Shown here piece after piece: positions 46,701 through 55,774 of a DNA stretch of 64,000 bases. The translations under genes and the position numbers were made by a program. This DNA is from Natrinema sp. DC36 (GTDB lineage Archaea; Halobacteriota; Halobacteria; Halobacteriales; Natrialbaceae): NCBI RefSeq assembly GCF_020405225.1, contig NZ_CP084472.1, positions 2,356,001-2,420,000 of the forward strand, given 5' to 3'. Position 1 is the first letter of the stretch; each line of letters opens with the position of its first letter. The notes under the pieces were generated by a model. That model searched no databases, had not been told where the DNA came from, and worked only from the letters and a program-made list of their open reading frames with translations.

Positions 46701-47576
46701 TCACTCTCTCAGTGAGAGGGGAGCGAGGGTGGCGAACAGAGCCTCTTCCGTTCGCACGACCTCGCTTCCCTGATCCGGAACCGTATTTAGCCAGAGGTCG
46801 AACCCCGGATCGGCAGTGGGTTCGACTCCGTTATCCCCGCCGACGGCTGCGTCCTGTGCAGCGCCGACGGCGGATTCCTCGATTTCGAGGATCGCCGGCA
46901 GCCCTCTCTCGGGCGCGCCGAAGGCGACGGTCATCCCGTCGCGCTGAACGCGTCCGGCCAGCGTCTCGAGCCGCCCGACGGTGAGTTCTTCACCGAATCG
47001 GGAGGCCGCGATACGAACGCCGGCGTCCTCACGGCCGAGTGCTGCCCGCAGGTCCGTCTGCTCGATCGAAAGCCCCGGAAGGGGATCGTCGACGAGCTTC
47101 GCCCGGACCGGTCGTCGCGAAGAGATCCTGACGGTCACGCGCTCCCCCTCTTCAACCGCCATGTTCGGCGGTACGTTGAGGGAGATCGGGTGTTGCAGTC
47201 CGCAATTGACCCGGACGCGCCCTTCAGGTCCGACCTCGGTCACGATTCCTTGTCTTGACGACCCCGAACCGGTAGATTCGGAGCCGGTCTGTGACATGGC
47301 GCGGAGCGGCGGTAAGATGCCCGCGTACTTCAGTTCGTCCCGCATCCCCCACGCCTCGTTGCGGAGGTACGGGGGCGTTGCGGCGTACCGCAACACGATG
47401 CTGACGAATCCGCCGTCAAATCGCCCGGTTTCCCCATCCCGATCGGGATAGACGACCAGGCGATCGGCCCGGAAGATCGTCGCCGCGCGGGCGACGTATC
47501 CAAGTTTGCGAGTTGCCTCGCGTTTGTCCTCGGCTTCCCGGCTGATTGACGACGGCACGAGTACGCTGACAGTCAT
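46701..47576 (-). CDS. putative SPOUT RNA methyltransferase (C9orf114/SPOUT1-like)
   Basis: A 291-residue protein. MTVSVLVPSSISREAEDKRE opens a SPOUT-fold domain whose middle is interrupted by an OB/S1-like insert (QGIVTEVGPEGRVRVNCGL). The C-terminal trefoil knot with VAFGAPERGLPAILEIEE binds SAM. Relatives are thought to methylate uridine N3 in rRNA. It is regularly found just before L3 in archaea, and probably shares the cluster promoter. Its start is 55-65 bases after a TATA-like box. Confidence 0.87.
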   Translation of the reverse strand: MTVSVLVPSSISREAEDKREATRKLGYVARAATIFRADRLVVYPDRDGETGRFDGGFVSIVLRYAATPPYLRNEAWGMRDELKYAGILPPLRAMSQTGSESTGSGSSRQGIVTEVGPEGRVRVNCGLQHPISLNVPPNMAVEEGERVTVRISSRRPVRAKLVDDPLPGLSIEQTDLRAALGREDAGVRIAASRFGEELTVGRLETLAGRVQRDGMTVAFGAPERGLPAILEIEESAVGAAQDAAVGGDNGVEPTADPGFDLWLNTVPDQGSEVVRTEEALFATLAPLSLRE

Positions 47577-47631
47577 ACCGAAACGCTTCGGCGCCGCGTC
47601 ACTAGACTGTAGCGATGTATTGCGGAGAGGG

Positions 47632-47643
47632 TCTTAAAAGAAT
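47632..47643 (-). promoter_or_regulatory. promoter of the ribosomal protein cluster
   Basis: On the minus strand this reads attcttttaaga, an AT island about 56-67 bases before the SPOUT gene start, leaving a leader of some 30 nt. It is the only good TATA-like element before 47880. Confidence 0.45.
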
Positions 47644-47842
47644 AGCGGATTCGATTCCGGCTGTGAACGCCTCACACCCCCGAATTCGTGCTGAACGGAC
47701 ACACATTTGTCTTCGGTAACCAGTTATATCCGACATGCGAGCAAGCCCGGAGAATACTGCCGGGTATGTGCGGAAATTGGCAGTACGATTACTCGAGAAT
47801 CGGCATGCTGCGGCATGCCGAAGGCGGGTCGATTCGCAACCC

Positions 47843-47849
47843 TTATACA
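47843..47849 (+). promoter_or_regulatory. TATA box of tRNA-Gly
   Basis: ttataca, 32-38 bases before the tRNA 5' end, as usual for archaeal tRNA genes. Confidence 0.5.
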
Positions 47850-47880
47850 TCCGTCCGGCAGTAGATATGAGTGCAGCAGG

Positions 47881-47951
47881 GCGCTGGTAGTGTAGTGGTA
47901 TCACGTGACCTTGCCATGGTCACAACCTGGGTTCAAATCCCAGCCAGCGCA
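47881..47951 (+). tRNA. tRNA-Gly (anticodon GCC)
   Basis: Acceptor gcgctgg/ccagcgc, D-arm with tagtggta, anticodon stem tgacc/ggtca with loop ttgccat (anticodon GCC), T-arm ctggg/cccag with loop ttcaaat, discriminator A. The length is 71 nt and CCA is not encoded. Its 3' end appears to be the target of a small inserted element (see repeats). Confidence 0.96.
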
Positions 47952-48013
47952 TTTCTCTAAACACAACATCGCGAGCGTTGCGTAGCAACGCGAGTATTCG
48001 TGTTCAGAGAAAT
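47950..48013 (+). repeat. nested hairpin directly after tRNA-Gly
   Basis: The outer arms atttctctaaacac and gtgttcagagaaat pair at 13 of 14 positions. Inside them gcgttgc and gcaacgc pair perfectly around a three-base loop. The structure begins at the last base of the tRNA gene. It could be a tRNA trailer or terminator structure, or the end of a mobile element. Confidence 0.7.
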
Positions 48014-48103
48014 CGTCCTGGATTTGAACGAGAGAAGTCGCAGCCTGCGAGCGAACGAAGTTAGCGAGCAGGACCGTCTTCGCGTTGTTCAGATTCCAGG
48101 CAG
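48014..48103 (+). repeat. structured direct repeat, copy 1 (90 nt)
   Basis: This copy shares nearly all bases with 49151-49227 apart from a 13-base insertion near the tip. The arms cctggatttgaac and gttcagattccagg pair with one bulge, and cctgc/gcagg pair near the tip, so the whole repeat is one long imperfect stem-loop. Its right end resembles the T-arm end of tRNA-Gly. It lies between the tRNA and the HNH gene. Confidence 0.8.
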
Positions 48104-48133
48104 TTGAAACGTATTCTACCTCCAACGACGATT

Positions 48134-48967
48134 CTACATCGCCGCTTCGGTCTGTCGTCGAACCTTAGCGCGCAGCTTATTCCGTGAAATCGCACCGCTA
48201 TCGGCTTTCCGATGGCAGTCCGGGCAGAGAACGATTAGGTTAGAAGAGTCATTTGGACCGCCTTCACTCCGAGGCTCAATGTGATGGACCTCTGGGTGAT
48301 CCGTCCGGTTATTACACCATTCACAATGCTGGTTCGCACGATCGAAATACAAATCGTCTTTCAAGGATTGTGGTGCTGGTGGTGTTCGCTCGACAGTACC
48401 CTCGCCGTTATCGCCAGTATTCGATTTAGAATCGGATTCATCATTAGTGTCTACTGTGGTGAGAAAAGACCAGGCTTCCGCGGCTCCATCCCGTTTGTAC
48501 AGCGCAATCGCCCAGCCAAAGATTATGAGGCTACCAAGGAGCAGCGCCGTGCTGACGTAGAAAACTGGCGTTCCGAACTCGAACGATGAGGAGAACAGAA
48601 ACAAACCGCCAGCAACTAACATCACGAGTGCTATCCCACCAGGCGGCAGGTTTCCATCCCCGTCAGACTGCACTTCACCGGACGAACCAGACGGATAGCC
48701 GAGTTCGGTCCCAGTATCAGACAGTCCGGAACTCGGGAGGATCGATGCTGAATTACTTTCGACGATATCTTCGAAAACTGACCGAGCTTCGGCTGCTGAA
48801 TCAGCCTCATAGATCGGAACACCGGCAACGAATCGATCGTCGAACATACCGGGATCGTACTCTGGCGTGGTGATTGTCGCCTCTGTCCTCTTTTCGTGTG
48901 TGACTTCGTAGAAGCCAGTATCCTGTTTTTCTAATCGCCAACGCCCTTCGCGCCGTACAACTCCCAT
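48134..48967 (-). CDS. membrane-anchored HNH endonuclease
   Basis: A 277-residue protein from the ATG at 48967 (an in-frame ATG at 48979 would add four residues). Counting from the upstream Met, residues 1-80 form a small soluble domain, two membrane helices lie at about 115-131 and 137-161, a polar linker follows, and an HNH domain occupies 217-260: CEWC (219, 222), HHIEPRSEGG (232-233), Asn247 and CPDCH (252-256). All zinc and catalytic residues are present. An HNH nuclease tethered to the membrane suggests action on incoming DNA, that is, phage or plasmid defence, by inference. GC is near 50 percent, well below its neighbours, and it is flanked by direct repeats beside tRNA-Gly; it is very likely acquired. 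Confidence 0.85.
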   Translation of the reverse strand: MGVVRREGRWRLEKQDTGFYEVTHEKRTEATITTPEYDPGMFDDRFVAGVPIYEADSAAEARSVFEDIVESNSASILPSSGLSDTGTELGYPSGSSGEVQSDGDGNLPPGGIALVMLVAGGLFLFSSSFEFGTPVFYVSTALLLGSLIIFGWAIALYKRDGAAEAWSFLTTVDTNDESDSKSNTGDNGEGTVERTPPAPQSLKDDLYFDRANQHCEWCNNRTDHPEVHHIEPRSEGGPNDSSNLIVLCPDCHRKADSGAISRNKLRAKVRRQTEAAM

Positions 48968-49093
48968 ACAGGAAAACATAACCCAGACGAAAAATAAGTT
49001 TGGAAGAAATCAATATCATTCGGCTAACGAAGGACTTTGAAGACGGGCAGACGAGGCGAGGGTAAGGTTAGAACTGGGAAAATAGCGCTTCCT

Positions 49094-49114
49094 CCACTAA
49101 TATTCTATTAGTGG
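49094..49114. repeat. perfect 9-bp palindrome
   Basis: ccactaata and tattagtgg separated by three bases, 130 bases upstream of the HNH start. It could be an operator, a hairpin or part of the insertion end. Confidence 0.6.
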
Positions 49115-49150
49115 CGACGAGCGGAGCGAGGAGTCTGTTCATCGAAACAC

Positions 49151-49227
49151 CGTCCTAAATTTGAACGAGAGAAGTCGCAGCCTGCGAGCGAGCAGGACCG
49201 TCTTTACGTTGTCCAAATTCCAGCCAG
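49151..49227 (+). repeat. structured direct repeat, copy 2 (77 nt), ending in a degenerate tRNA-Gly 3' end
   Basis: Same order and orientation as copy 1, lacking 13 bases at the tip. The outer arms differ from copy 1 at several positions but still pair (aaatttgaac with gtccaaatt). The last 19 bases match the tRNA-Gly 3' end at 16 positions (ccaaattccagccagcaca against tcaaatcccagccagcgca), as expected of an att-like site. Confidence 0.75.
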
Positions 49228-49363
49228 CACAGACTCCGAACACGTCATTTGCTGTCGATTTCACTGAGCCATCGCATATTGGAATCAACGTTCAGCGAGT
49301 GTGACCTCGAGATCACAGCCAAAACGAGACGACGATCGGACGCAACGACCTCGAGCGACTGCG

Positions 49364-49810
49364 CTACTCGATAGTCACGACTTCCGGTCCGCCGTCGGAT
49401 TGGCCGTCCTTCTCCGCCAGATCCTCGAGGGCCAGTTTCAGGTTCCACTTGTTGGCCTTCCAGAAGGCGTCGAAAATGACGCCGAGAACGGGGACGGAGC
49501 CGATGACGGCGTCGACGCCGACGTTCGCGAGCATGCGAAGCAGCGTCGACTGGGAGACGCCCATGCGGGCGGCTTCGGCGACGAGGTACAACGAGACGCC
49601 CGCGGCCGCGGCGTCGCCGGCTCCCGGAAGGATCCCGACGATCGGATCGAGTCCGACTTTGAAGTCCGTCCCTGGAACCCGAACCCCCTCGTCGAGAGCG
49701 TGCGCGACGACGCGCATGCGTTTGATCGCCGCCTCGTCGACGGCAGCGGGGAGGTCCTCGCGAAGTTCCTCGAGTTCCGAACTGAAATCGTTGGTTGAGT
49801 CGGTTGCCAT
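49364..49810 (-). CDS. DUF4112 membrane protein
   Basis: A 148-residue protein. AHALDEGVRVPGTDFKVGLD followed by PIVGILPGAGDAAAAGVSLY is the DUF4112 signature; two membrane helices at about 60-80 and 92-115 follow. The C-terminus NKWNLKLALEDLAEK is conserved. The function is unknown. It faces away from the HNH element. Confidence 0.88.
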   Translation of the reverse strand: MATDSTNDFSSELEELREDLPAAVDEAAIKRMRVVAHALDEGVRVPGTDFKVGLDPIVGILPGAGDAAAAGVSLYLVAEAARMGVSQSTLLRMLANVGVDAVIGSVPVLGVIFDAFWKANKWNLKLALEDLAEKDGQSDGGPEVVTIE

Positions 49811-50310
49811 ACGTCGGATTGGGCGCGTGTGTGGATAAGCCCGCGGGCGGCCGTGGCAAGCGATTCGCAGATCGGCCAGTCGCCATCGTCGCCCGAATCG
49901 GCCTCGAGAATCTCCCCTCCCTCATAACGGGTTGGAGCGACCGGTCCAGTACATACGAATTTCGTCGGTAGGAGTCGACTATCGAAGCCACGCCGAACGG
50001 CCCCGTTCACTGGCAAGTGCGACGAAGCAGCCCGTCACGCGGAGCTCGGGGGTACGCGATCGTCGCGACGAGAATCGAGTGGGGGTTCGACCGGAAATAA
50101 CCGGTTGTCGTCGTAAAAGCTCGTATTGTCGCGAGTGTCATCGCCGTGACGCTGGCGATGCAGCGCGCAATCGGCTGCTGGCAGTGGTAGTTGACGTATT
50201 ATACTAACAGAGAACGGTATCTCACATATACGTACTATTGTCGGCGACGAGTGGCTTTTATACTATGAGTAGCTACAGTCTAATACACGATTGAACGATC
50301 AGATATAGAT
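49811..50310. other. intergenic region with the HalOD1 gene promoter
   Basis: 500 bases without a convincing gene. GC falls towards the right. TATA-like tttatacta at 50257-50265 would place transcription start near 50290, 20 bases before the ATG at 50311. Confidence 0.4.
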
Positions 50311-50664
50311 ATGCAGACTGAACTCTCACCCGCAGACGGCACGGACGACCTCCAGTACGACCAGCCAAACGATCGCTACGTCTTCCACCACGACGTCGAC
50401 GGCACCGCCACCATCACCACGACGATCGTCCACGCGCTCGCATCGATCGCGGACACCGACGTCTCGCAGGGGGAGTTCTCCCTGTACGATAGCGTCGACC
50501 CGGACGCGCTCGACCGCATCTTCAGCCAGAAGGCGGACGGCTCCGATCGCGCGGGCGGCCACGTCGCGTTCACCGCCCTCGAGCACGAGGTATACGTCTA
50601 CGCGAACGGCGATGTCATCATCTACCCACCCGCGGAGACGCCCCGGACGCCGACCACGAACTGA
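50311..50664 (+). CDS. HalOD1 output domain protein
   Basis: A 117-residue protein with the HalOD1 pattern: an N-terminal strand (RYVFHHDVDGTATITTTIVH), a helix, DTDVSQGEFSLYDSVDPDAL in the middle, DRIFSQK, then two strands (HVAFTALEHEVYVYANGDVI). It is longer at the N-terminus than the copy at 8468 but has the same order. The function is unknown; signalling output is presumed from its name-giving fusion partners. Confidence 0.82.
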   Translation: MQTELSPADGTDDLQYDQPNDRYVFHHDVDGTATITTTIVHALASIADTDVSQGEFSLYDSVDPDALDRIFSQKADGSDRAGGHVAFTALEHEVYVYANGDVIIYPPAETPRTPTTN

Positions 50665-50848
50665 ACGCCGGCGGTCACTGCCCCAATCCCGATCCCGGCC
50701 CCGGTCCCACTGGTCGTTTTTCCACGCTCACACTGCCGACTGACCGTGAGCACCGCATCCGTTTGACGCTCACGAGCAGTTGACGGCAACCCGGTGAGAC
50801 GATCCGTCGGACGCGGTATTTAGGTTCCGCCCGGTATCAGTGGTCCAT

Positions 50849-51163
50849 ATGACGGTAGTCGCACTACTGAGCGTCGCACCGGTAATCGAGGACAGCATGG
50901 CCGACGAGGTCGCGAAGGCCGTCGACGCCCTCGAGGAGTACGACGTCACCTACGAGACGAACCCGATGGGAACGGTGATCGAAGCCGAGACGACGGACGA
51001 ACTCTTCGCGGCTGCGCAGGCGGCGCACGACGCCGTCGACGCCGACCGCGTGAGCACGGTCCTGAAAATCGACGACAAACGGACGCGAGACATCGATGCC
51101 GCAGAAAAGGTCTCGGCCGTCGAAGAACAGCTCGGACGGCCCGCCCGAAATCGCGAGGAATAA
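50849..51163 (+). CDS. thiamine-binding protein (MTH1187/YkoF-like, UPF0045)
   Basis: 104 residues from MTVVALLSVAPVIEDSMADE. The fold is ferredoxin-like, with YDVTYETNPMGTVIEAETTD across the ligand site, as in MTH1187-type proteins that bind hydroxymethylpyrimidine or thiamine. A GTG three codons upstream is not used. It is a single gene 180 bases after HalOD1. Confidence 0.82.
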   Translation: MTVVALLSVAPVIEDSMADEVAKAVDALEEYDVTYETNPMGTVIEAETTDELFAAAQAAHDAVDADRVSTVLKIDDKRTRDIDAAEKVSAVEEQLGRPARNREE

Positions 51164-51314
51164 CGGTCGCGGATCGGCTCCACTGCCCGCCGCGGACACC
51201 GCTTGAGAGTACGAGAGACCGTCGAGACAAGGCGAGAGTGATCGCGGCACCTGTCAGACGGCGGTCAGACACGAACGGACAAACGGTTTTACCACGGGGG
51301 CTGAATTCGATTGC

Positions 51315-52247
51315 ATGGAAAGTCTCAATCGAATGGCGATCGAGCTGGTCGACGAGGCCCTCGACTACGCCGAGGAGTTGAATATCGGGGGTTACGACCT
51401 CGAGAACGAATCGACGGTACTCGACTTCGGCCTCGAGTTCGACGGCGGTATCGAGGCCGGGCTCCTGTTGACCGAAATTCAGACGGCTGGGATGGCGACG
51501 CCGAGCTACGAACTCGGCGAACTCGGCGGCGCGTCGATTCCCTTCGTCGAGCTATCGACGGATCAGCCGGCGCTCTCGCTGCTGTGTTCTCAGAAGGCGG
51601 GCTGGGAGGTGCTGACCGAGGACTTCGAGGGCCTCGGTAGCGGTCCCGCTCGAGCGCTGGTAGCCGAAGAAGAGGAGTTCCGCCGCATCGGCTACACCGA
51701 CGCCTTCGACCTGACAGCGCTGGCCATCGAGACGGATACTGATCCGACCGAGTCCGTGGCCGAGCACGTCGCCGAGCGCGCCGAGGTCGAGACGAGCAGC
51801 GTGTTCCTGCTGGCCTATCCGACCGCGAGCCTCGTGGGGAGCATTACGAACGCCGCCCGCGCGGCCGAACTCGCGACCTTCCGGCTCTCGGAACTCGGAT
51901 ACGATCCCCTCGACATCGTCTCTGCGACGGGGCGCGCACCGGTCGCACCCGTCGCTGGCGACGAGCGGACGGCCATCGCGCGGACGAACGACGCGATCGC
52001 CTACGGCGGACGTGCACACCTCACGGTCCGTGAGGACGCAGATATCTTCGACTCGGTGCCCTCGAGCGCAGCCGAGGATCACGGCCGGCCGCTCGGCGAG
52101 GTCTTCGACGACCTCGAGTGGGACTTCTCGGAGGTGCCGTCGGATCTCTTCGCGCCCGCGGCGGTGACGATCGACGTGATCGGCGGGCCGACGTACGTCC
52201 ACGGCGAAACGGACGAGGAGATCCTCGTCGACTCCTTCGACCTGTAA
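51315..52247 (+). CDS. mch: methenyltetrahydromethanopterin cyclohydrolase
   Basis: 310 residues. MESLNRMAIELVDEALDYAE and LLSTDQPALSLLCSQKAGWE-like regions are typical of Mch. In haloarchaea the enzyme works with tetrahydrofolate or methanopterin derivatives in C1 transfer, not methanogenesis. A 186-residue gene follows after two bases, probably in one transcript. Confidence 0.93.
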   Translation: MESLNRMAIELVDEALDYAEELNIGGYDLENESTVLDFGLEFDGGIEAGLLLTEIQTAGMATPSYELGELGGASIPFVELSTDQPALSLLCSQKAGWEVLTEDFEGLGSGPARALVAEEEEFRRIGYTDAFDLTALAIETDTDPTESVAEHVAERAEVETSSVFLLAYPTASLVGSITNAARAAELATFRLSELGYDPLDIVSATGRAPVAPVAGDERTAIARTNDAIAYGGRAHLTVREDADIFDSVPSSAAEDHGRPLGEVFDDLEWDFSEVPSDLFAPAAVTIDVIGGPTYVHGETDEEILVDSFDL

Positions 52248-52249
52248 CC

Positions 52250-52810
52250 GTGCGGTTCAAGCCGGTCCCCGAACCGCCCGCGGATCTCGCCGCGGTCGAG
52301 ACGGTCCGCCGCGCCCTCCCCGCGGCCGCCGGCGACGCCGACGACTGCTGTCGACTCCTCGTCGACGAGACGCCCCTCGAGACCCGCGACGAGGCGGCGA
52401 CGTGGCTCACCTTCCTGCGAGCGCTCGAGCTCGCGACCGAGGAGCCGGCGGGCTTTCGCCGCCGTGATCCGGGCTCGAGTGGCGAGCCCGATTCGGACAT
52501 CCCATCAGCGCTCGAGCGCGACCGGCTCCGTCGGGCGTTTCGAGAGCGGGTGGACGGAGCCGACGCAGTGCTTTCAGCGCTCGAGCGAGCCGACGGCTCA
52601 CTGACTGCAGCCGAAGGTGTCGCGGCGCTCCGCGAAGCGCGACGACAGTCCGGCGAACGCGGTCGGCGCTCGAACCCCACCGAGGGAACGCAGCTCGAAC
52701 GGGTCGAACGGCTGCTCGAGTGGGCCGTCCTATTCGGACTCGCAGAGAAGACGGAAGGCAGCGCAGAGAAGGCGGAAGGCGGGTATCGATCCGCGCCCAC
52801 GCGTGGGTAG
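52250..52810 (+). CDS. uncharacterised haloarchaeal protein downstream of mch
   Basis: 186 residues from a GTG start two bases after the mch stop (first residues MRFKPVPEPPADLAAVETVR). All-alpha and Arg/Glu-rich with helices around EAATWLTFLRALELATEEPA and LERVERLLEWAVLFGLAEKT. An ATG further upstream is inside mch and not credible. I do not recognise the family. Coupling with mch suggests a shared need, though not necessarily a shared pathway. Confidence 0.7.
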   Translation: MRFKPVPEPPADLAAVETVRRALPAAAGDADDCCRLLVDETPLETRDEAATWLTFLRALELATEEPAGFRRRDPGSSGEPDSDIPSALERDRLRRAFRERVDGADAVLSALERADGSLTAAEGVAALREARRQSGERGRRSNPTEGTQLERVERLLEWAVLFGLAEKTEGSAEKAEGGYRSAPTRG

Positions 52811-52826
52811 GCGCGGAAGGACTGAG

Positions 52827-54170
52827 CTATTCGTCGGAGAGGCGGCCGGGAGACCACTCGCCGTCGAACTCCCGGTGCGTGAACGGTTTCGCGTCCTCGC
52901 CGGCGTAGGTGGCGACGAGTTGGCCGTCGCCCTCGAGGTGGTACTTGTAGGTGGTCAGTCCCTCGAGGCCGACGGGGCCGCGGGCGTGGATCTTGCCCGT
53001 GCTGATGCCGACTTCGGCACCGAGACCGAACCGGTAGCCGTCGGCGAAGCGGGTCGAGGCGTTGTGGAAGACGCTCGCGGAGTCGAGACTCCGCATGAAG
53101 GTGCTCGCGCGCTCTTCGTCCTCGGTCACGATCGACTCGGTGTGTTTCGAGCCGTGGGTGGTGACGTGATCGATCGCGGCCTCGAGCGAGTCGACGACCC
53201 GGATCGAGACGATCAGGTCGCCGTACTCGGTGTCCCAGTCGGCGTCGGTCGCGGCCTCGACGTCGACGATCTCGCGGGCGGCCTCGTCGCCGCGAATCTC
53301 GACGTCGGCGGTTTCGTAGCGGTCCGCGATCGCCGGCAGGAACGCCGCGGCGATATCCTCGTGGACCAGCAGCGTCTCGACGGCGTTGCACACGGCCGGG
53401 TACTGGACCTTCGCGTCGTAGGCGATGTCTTCGGCCATCGAGAGGTCGGCCCCGTCGTCGACGTAGACGTGGCAGATCCCCTCCGTGTGGCCCAGCACGG
53501 GGATGCTCGTGTTGTCCTGGATGTAGCTCACGAATTCGGAGCTTCCCCGGGGCATGAGGAGGTCGATCGCGTCGTCCATCTCGAGCAGGGCGTCGACGTC
53601 CTCGCGGGCCTCGACGTGCTGCGCCCAGCCGTCGGGGATGTCGGCGTCCGCCGACGCCGCGGCCGCTTCGATGATCTCGAAGAGGGTTCGATTCGAGTGC
53701 AGGGCCTCGCTTCCGCCCTTCAGAATGACCGCGTTCCCCGATCTGAGTGCGAGCGCGGCGATCTGGACGAGCGCGTCGGGTCGGGACTCGAACACCGTAC
53801 CGACGACGCCGATCGGGACCGCGACCTTGTACAGCTCGAGGTCCTCGTCGAGTTCCCGCGCGGCGAGGGTCTTCCCGAGGGGGTCGTCCTGACCGGCGAC
53901 GCTGCGGACCATGTCGGCGATGCTCTCGATCTTCGACTCGGAGAGCTTCAGCCGATCGACCAGCGCCTGCGTGTACTCGCCCTCCTCGAGCAGCCGCTCA
54001 CCTTCCTCGACGTCTCGCTCGTTTTCCGCGAGGATCTCGTCGGTTCGCGCTTCGATCGCGTCGGCGATCTCGTGAAGCGCCCCGCTCCGCTCCGCGTCGG
54101 ACAGTTTCGCGAGCTCGAGGGCCGCGGTCTGTGCCTCGTCGACGTCTCGTTCGATGTCGGTCTCAGTCAT
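52827..54170 (-). CDS. proA: glutamate-5-semialdehyde dehydrogenase
   Basis: 447 residues, aldehyde dehydrogenase superfamily. The catalytic cysteine is in [34 protein letters not shown] is the ProA-specific nucleotide region. It reduces gamma-glutamyl phosphate with NADPH. It is the last gene of the operon proC-proB-proA; the start overlaps proB by eight bases. Confidence 0.96.
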   Translation of the reverse strand: MTETDIERDVDEAQTAALELAKLSDAERSGALHEIADAIEARTDEILAENERDVEEGERLLEEGEYTQALVDRLKLSESKIESIADMVRSVAGQDDPLGKTLAARELDEDLELYKVAVPIGVVGTVFESRPDALVQIAALALRSGNAVILKGGSEALHSNRTLFEIIEAAAASADADIPDGWAQHVEAREDVDALLEMDDAIDLLMPRGSSEFVSYIQDNTSIPVLGHTEGICHVYVDDGADLSMAEDIAYDAKVQYPAVCNAVETLLVHEDIAAAFLPAIADRYETADVEIRGDEAAREIVDVEAATDADWDTEYGDLIVSIRVVDSLEAAIDHVTTHGSKHTESIVTEDEERASTFMRSLDSASVFHNASTRFADGYRFGLGAEVGISTGKIHARGPVGLEGLTTYKYHLEGDGQLVATYAGEDAKPFTHREFDGEWSPGRLSDE

Positions 54171-54996
54171 CGCTCACACCGTTGATGGGAAGGAATAGGG
54201 TCCCCACGGGCTTGGCAGTAGCGATCTTTGCGAGGACGTCGGGCTCGGTGGACTTCGCGATGACGGCCGGAATTCCGTGCTCGCTGACGTCGCGCGCGCC
54301 CTCGACTTTCGTCTGGATGCCGCCGAACCCGTCGGACGTGCTCTCGGAAATGATCTCCTGTACCGTGTCGTAGTTGGTGCCGACCGCTTCGATGCGTTCG
54401 GCGTCGGGATCGCGCTTCGGGTTGCCGGTGTAGACGCCGCCGACGTCGGTCAGCGTGACCAGCAGGTCCGCATCGATGCCGATCGTCGTCGCCGACGAGA
54501 GCATGTCGTTGTCGCCGATCCGGATCTCCTCGGTCGCGACCGCGTCGTTCTCGTTGATGATCGGAACGACGCCCCACTCGAGCAGCGTCTCGATCGTGTT
54601 CCGGAGGTTCGTGAACCGCTCCGGGTTCTCGAGGTCGTGCTGGGTCAGCAGTAGCTGGGCGACCTTCCGGTCGTAGCGCGCGAAGCTCTCGGTGTAGCGG
54701 TGCATGAGGTGGCTCTGCCCGACGGTCGACAGCGCCTGGGACTCCTCGACGGTGCCGGTCGACGCCCCGACCCGGCCCGTACCGGCCCCGATCGCGCCCG
54801 ACGAGACGAGGATGACCTCCTTGTCACGGGAGAGGAGGTCCTCGAGGTCGTCGACGAGCTTGTCGAGTTTCTCGTCGTCGAGATTGGAATCCGCGTCGGT
54901 CAGGGAGTTCGTCCCCGCCTTGACGATCACGCGGTCCGCGTCGGCCGCGAGCTGTCGCGCCGCCGCGACGGCCCCTTCCTCGAGTTCGCTACTCAT
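54163..54996 (-). CDS. proB: glutamate 5-kinase
   Basis: 277 residues from [20 protein letters not shown]. Amino acid kinase fold with [12 protein letters not shown] and [13 protein letters not shown]; the PUA domain of bacterial ProB is missing, as in the shorter forms. It phosphorylates glutamate. The gene overlaps proC and proA by eight bases each. Confidence 0.95.
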   Translation of the reverse strand: MSSELEEGAVAAARQLAADADRVIVKAGTNSLTDADSNLDDEKLDKLVDDLEDLLSRDKEVILVSSGAIGAGTGRVGASTGTVEESQALSTVGQSHLMHRYTESFARYDRKVAQLLLTQHDLENPERFTNLRNTIETLLEWGVVPIINENDAVATEEIRIGDNDMLSSATTIGIDADLLVTLTDVGGVYTGNPKRDPDAERIEAVGTNYDTVQEIISESTSDGFGGIQTKVEGARDVSEHGIPAVIAKSTEPDVLAKIATAKPVGTLFLPINGVSDD

Positions 54997-55774
54997 CGTC
55001 CTCACTGGCGAATTCGCTCGCCAGTTCCGCCGAGCGTTCTTCGGCCGCCGTCACCGCTGCGGCAACGTCGGCGTCGGCGTCGCTGTCCCAGAGGACTTCC
55101 ATTCCCTCGATCGTCGTCCCGTTGGGCGAACAGACGGCGTCGATCAGTTCCTCGACGCTCCGGTCCGACCGGAGGACGGTCTCGGCGGCCCCCTTGAACG
55201 TCTGGGCGGCCAGCGTCTCGGCGTCGTCGGGCTCGAGGCCGCCCTCGACGCCCGCGTCCGCCATCGCCTGGATGAGATAGAAGACGAAGGCCGGGCCGCT
55301 CCCGTTGACGGCGGTCGCGATGTCCATCCGCTCCTCGTCGATTTCGGCGAACTCGCCGACATCGTCCAACAGTTCCCGCACCTCGTCGGTGACGCCCTCG
55401 GCGGTCACGGCCGCCGCCATATCCCCCGTCTCGGCCGCGAGATTCGGCATAATCCGAACCACGTTCGCGTCGGTCCGCGCTTCGACGTAGTCGGTCGAGA
55501 CGCCCGCAGCGATCGAGATCAGCGTCTGCTCGGGCGAGAGATCGAGTTCCTCGAGAACCGCGCCGACGATGTCCGGTTTGACCGCGACGATCACGACGTC
55601 GGCGTCGGCCGCCTCCGAAACGTCCGAGGTCGTTCGATCGACGTAGTCGGCGACCGACTCGAGTGCGTCGGGATCGAGATCGCACGCGGTCACCGTGTGG
55701 TTCCCGGCCCGCCAGAGCCCCTTGATCAGGGCGCTCCCCATGTTGCCACAACCGATAACGCTCGTCTGTACCAT
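54989..55774 (-). CDS. proC: pyrroline-5-carboxylate reductase
   Basis: 261 residues from [20 protein letters not shown], the NAD(P)-binding Rossmann loop; the longer open frame upstream is rejected because this loop starts at this Met. [19 protein letters not shown] is the C-terminal substrate domain. It makes proline, also a compatible solute precursor. It is the first gene of the operon. Confidence 0.96.
   Translation of the reverse strand: MVQTSVIGCGNMGSALIKGLWRAGNHTVTACDLDPDALESVADYVDRTTSDVSEAADADVVIVAVKPDIVGAVLEELDLSPEQTLISIAAGVSTDYVEARTDANVVRIMPNLAAETGDMAAAVTAEGVTDEVRELLDDVGEFAEIDEERMDIATAVNGSGPAFVFYLIQAMADAGVEGGLEPDDAETLAAQTFKGAAETVLRSDRSVEELIDAVCSPNGTTIEGMEVLWDSDADADVAAAVTAAEERSAELASEFASEDDE

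Noticed and set aside
49932..50207. A 91-codon plus-strand ORF upstream of the second HalOD1 gene
   Set aside because: Arg/Ser-rich, without hydrophobic core or motif, and its region has promoter-like AT content at the end; treated as intergenic.
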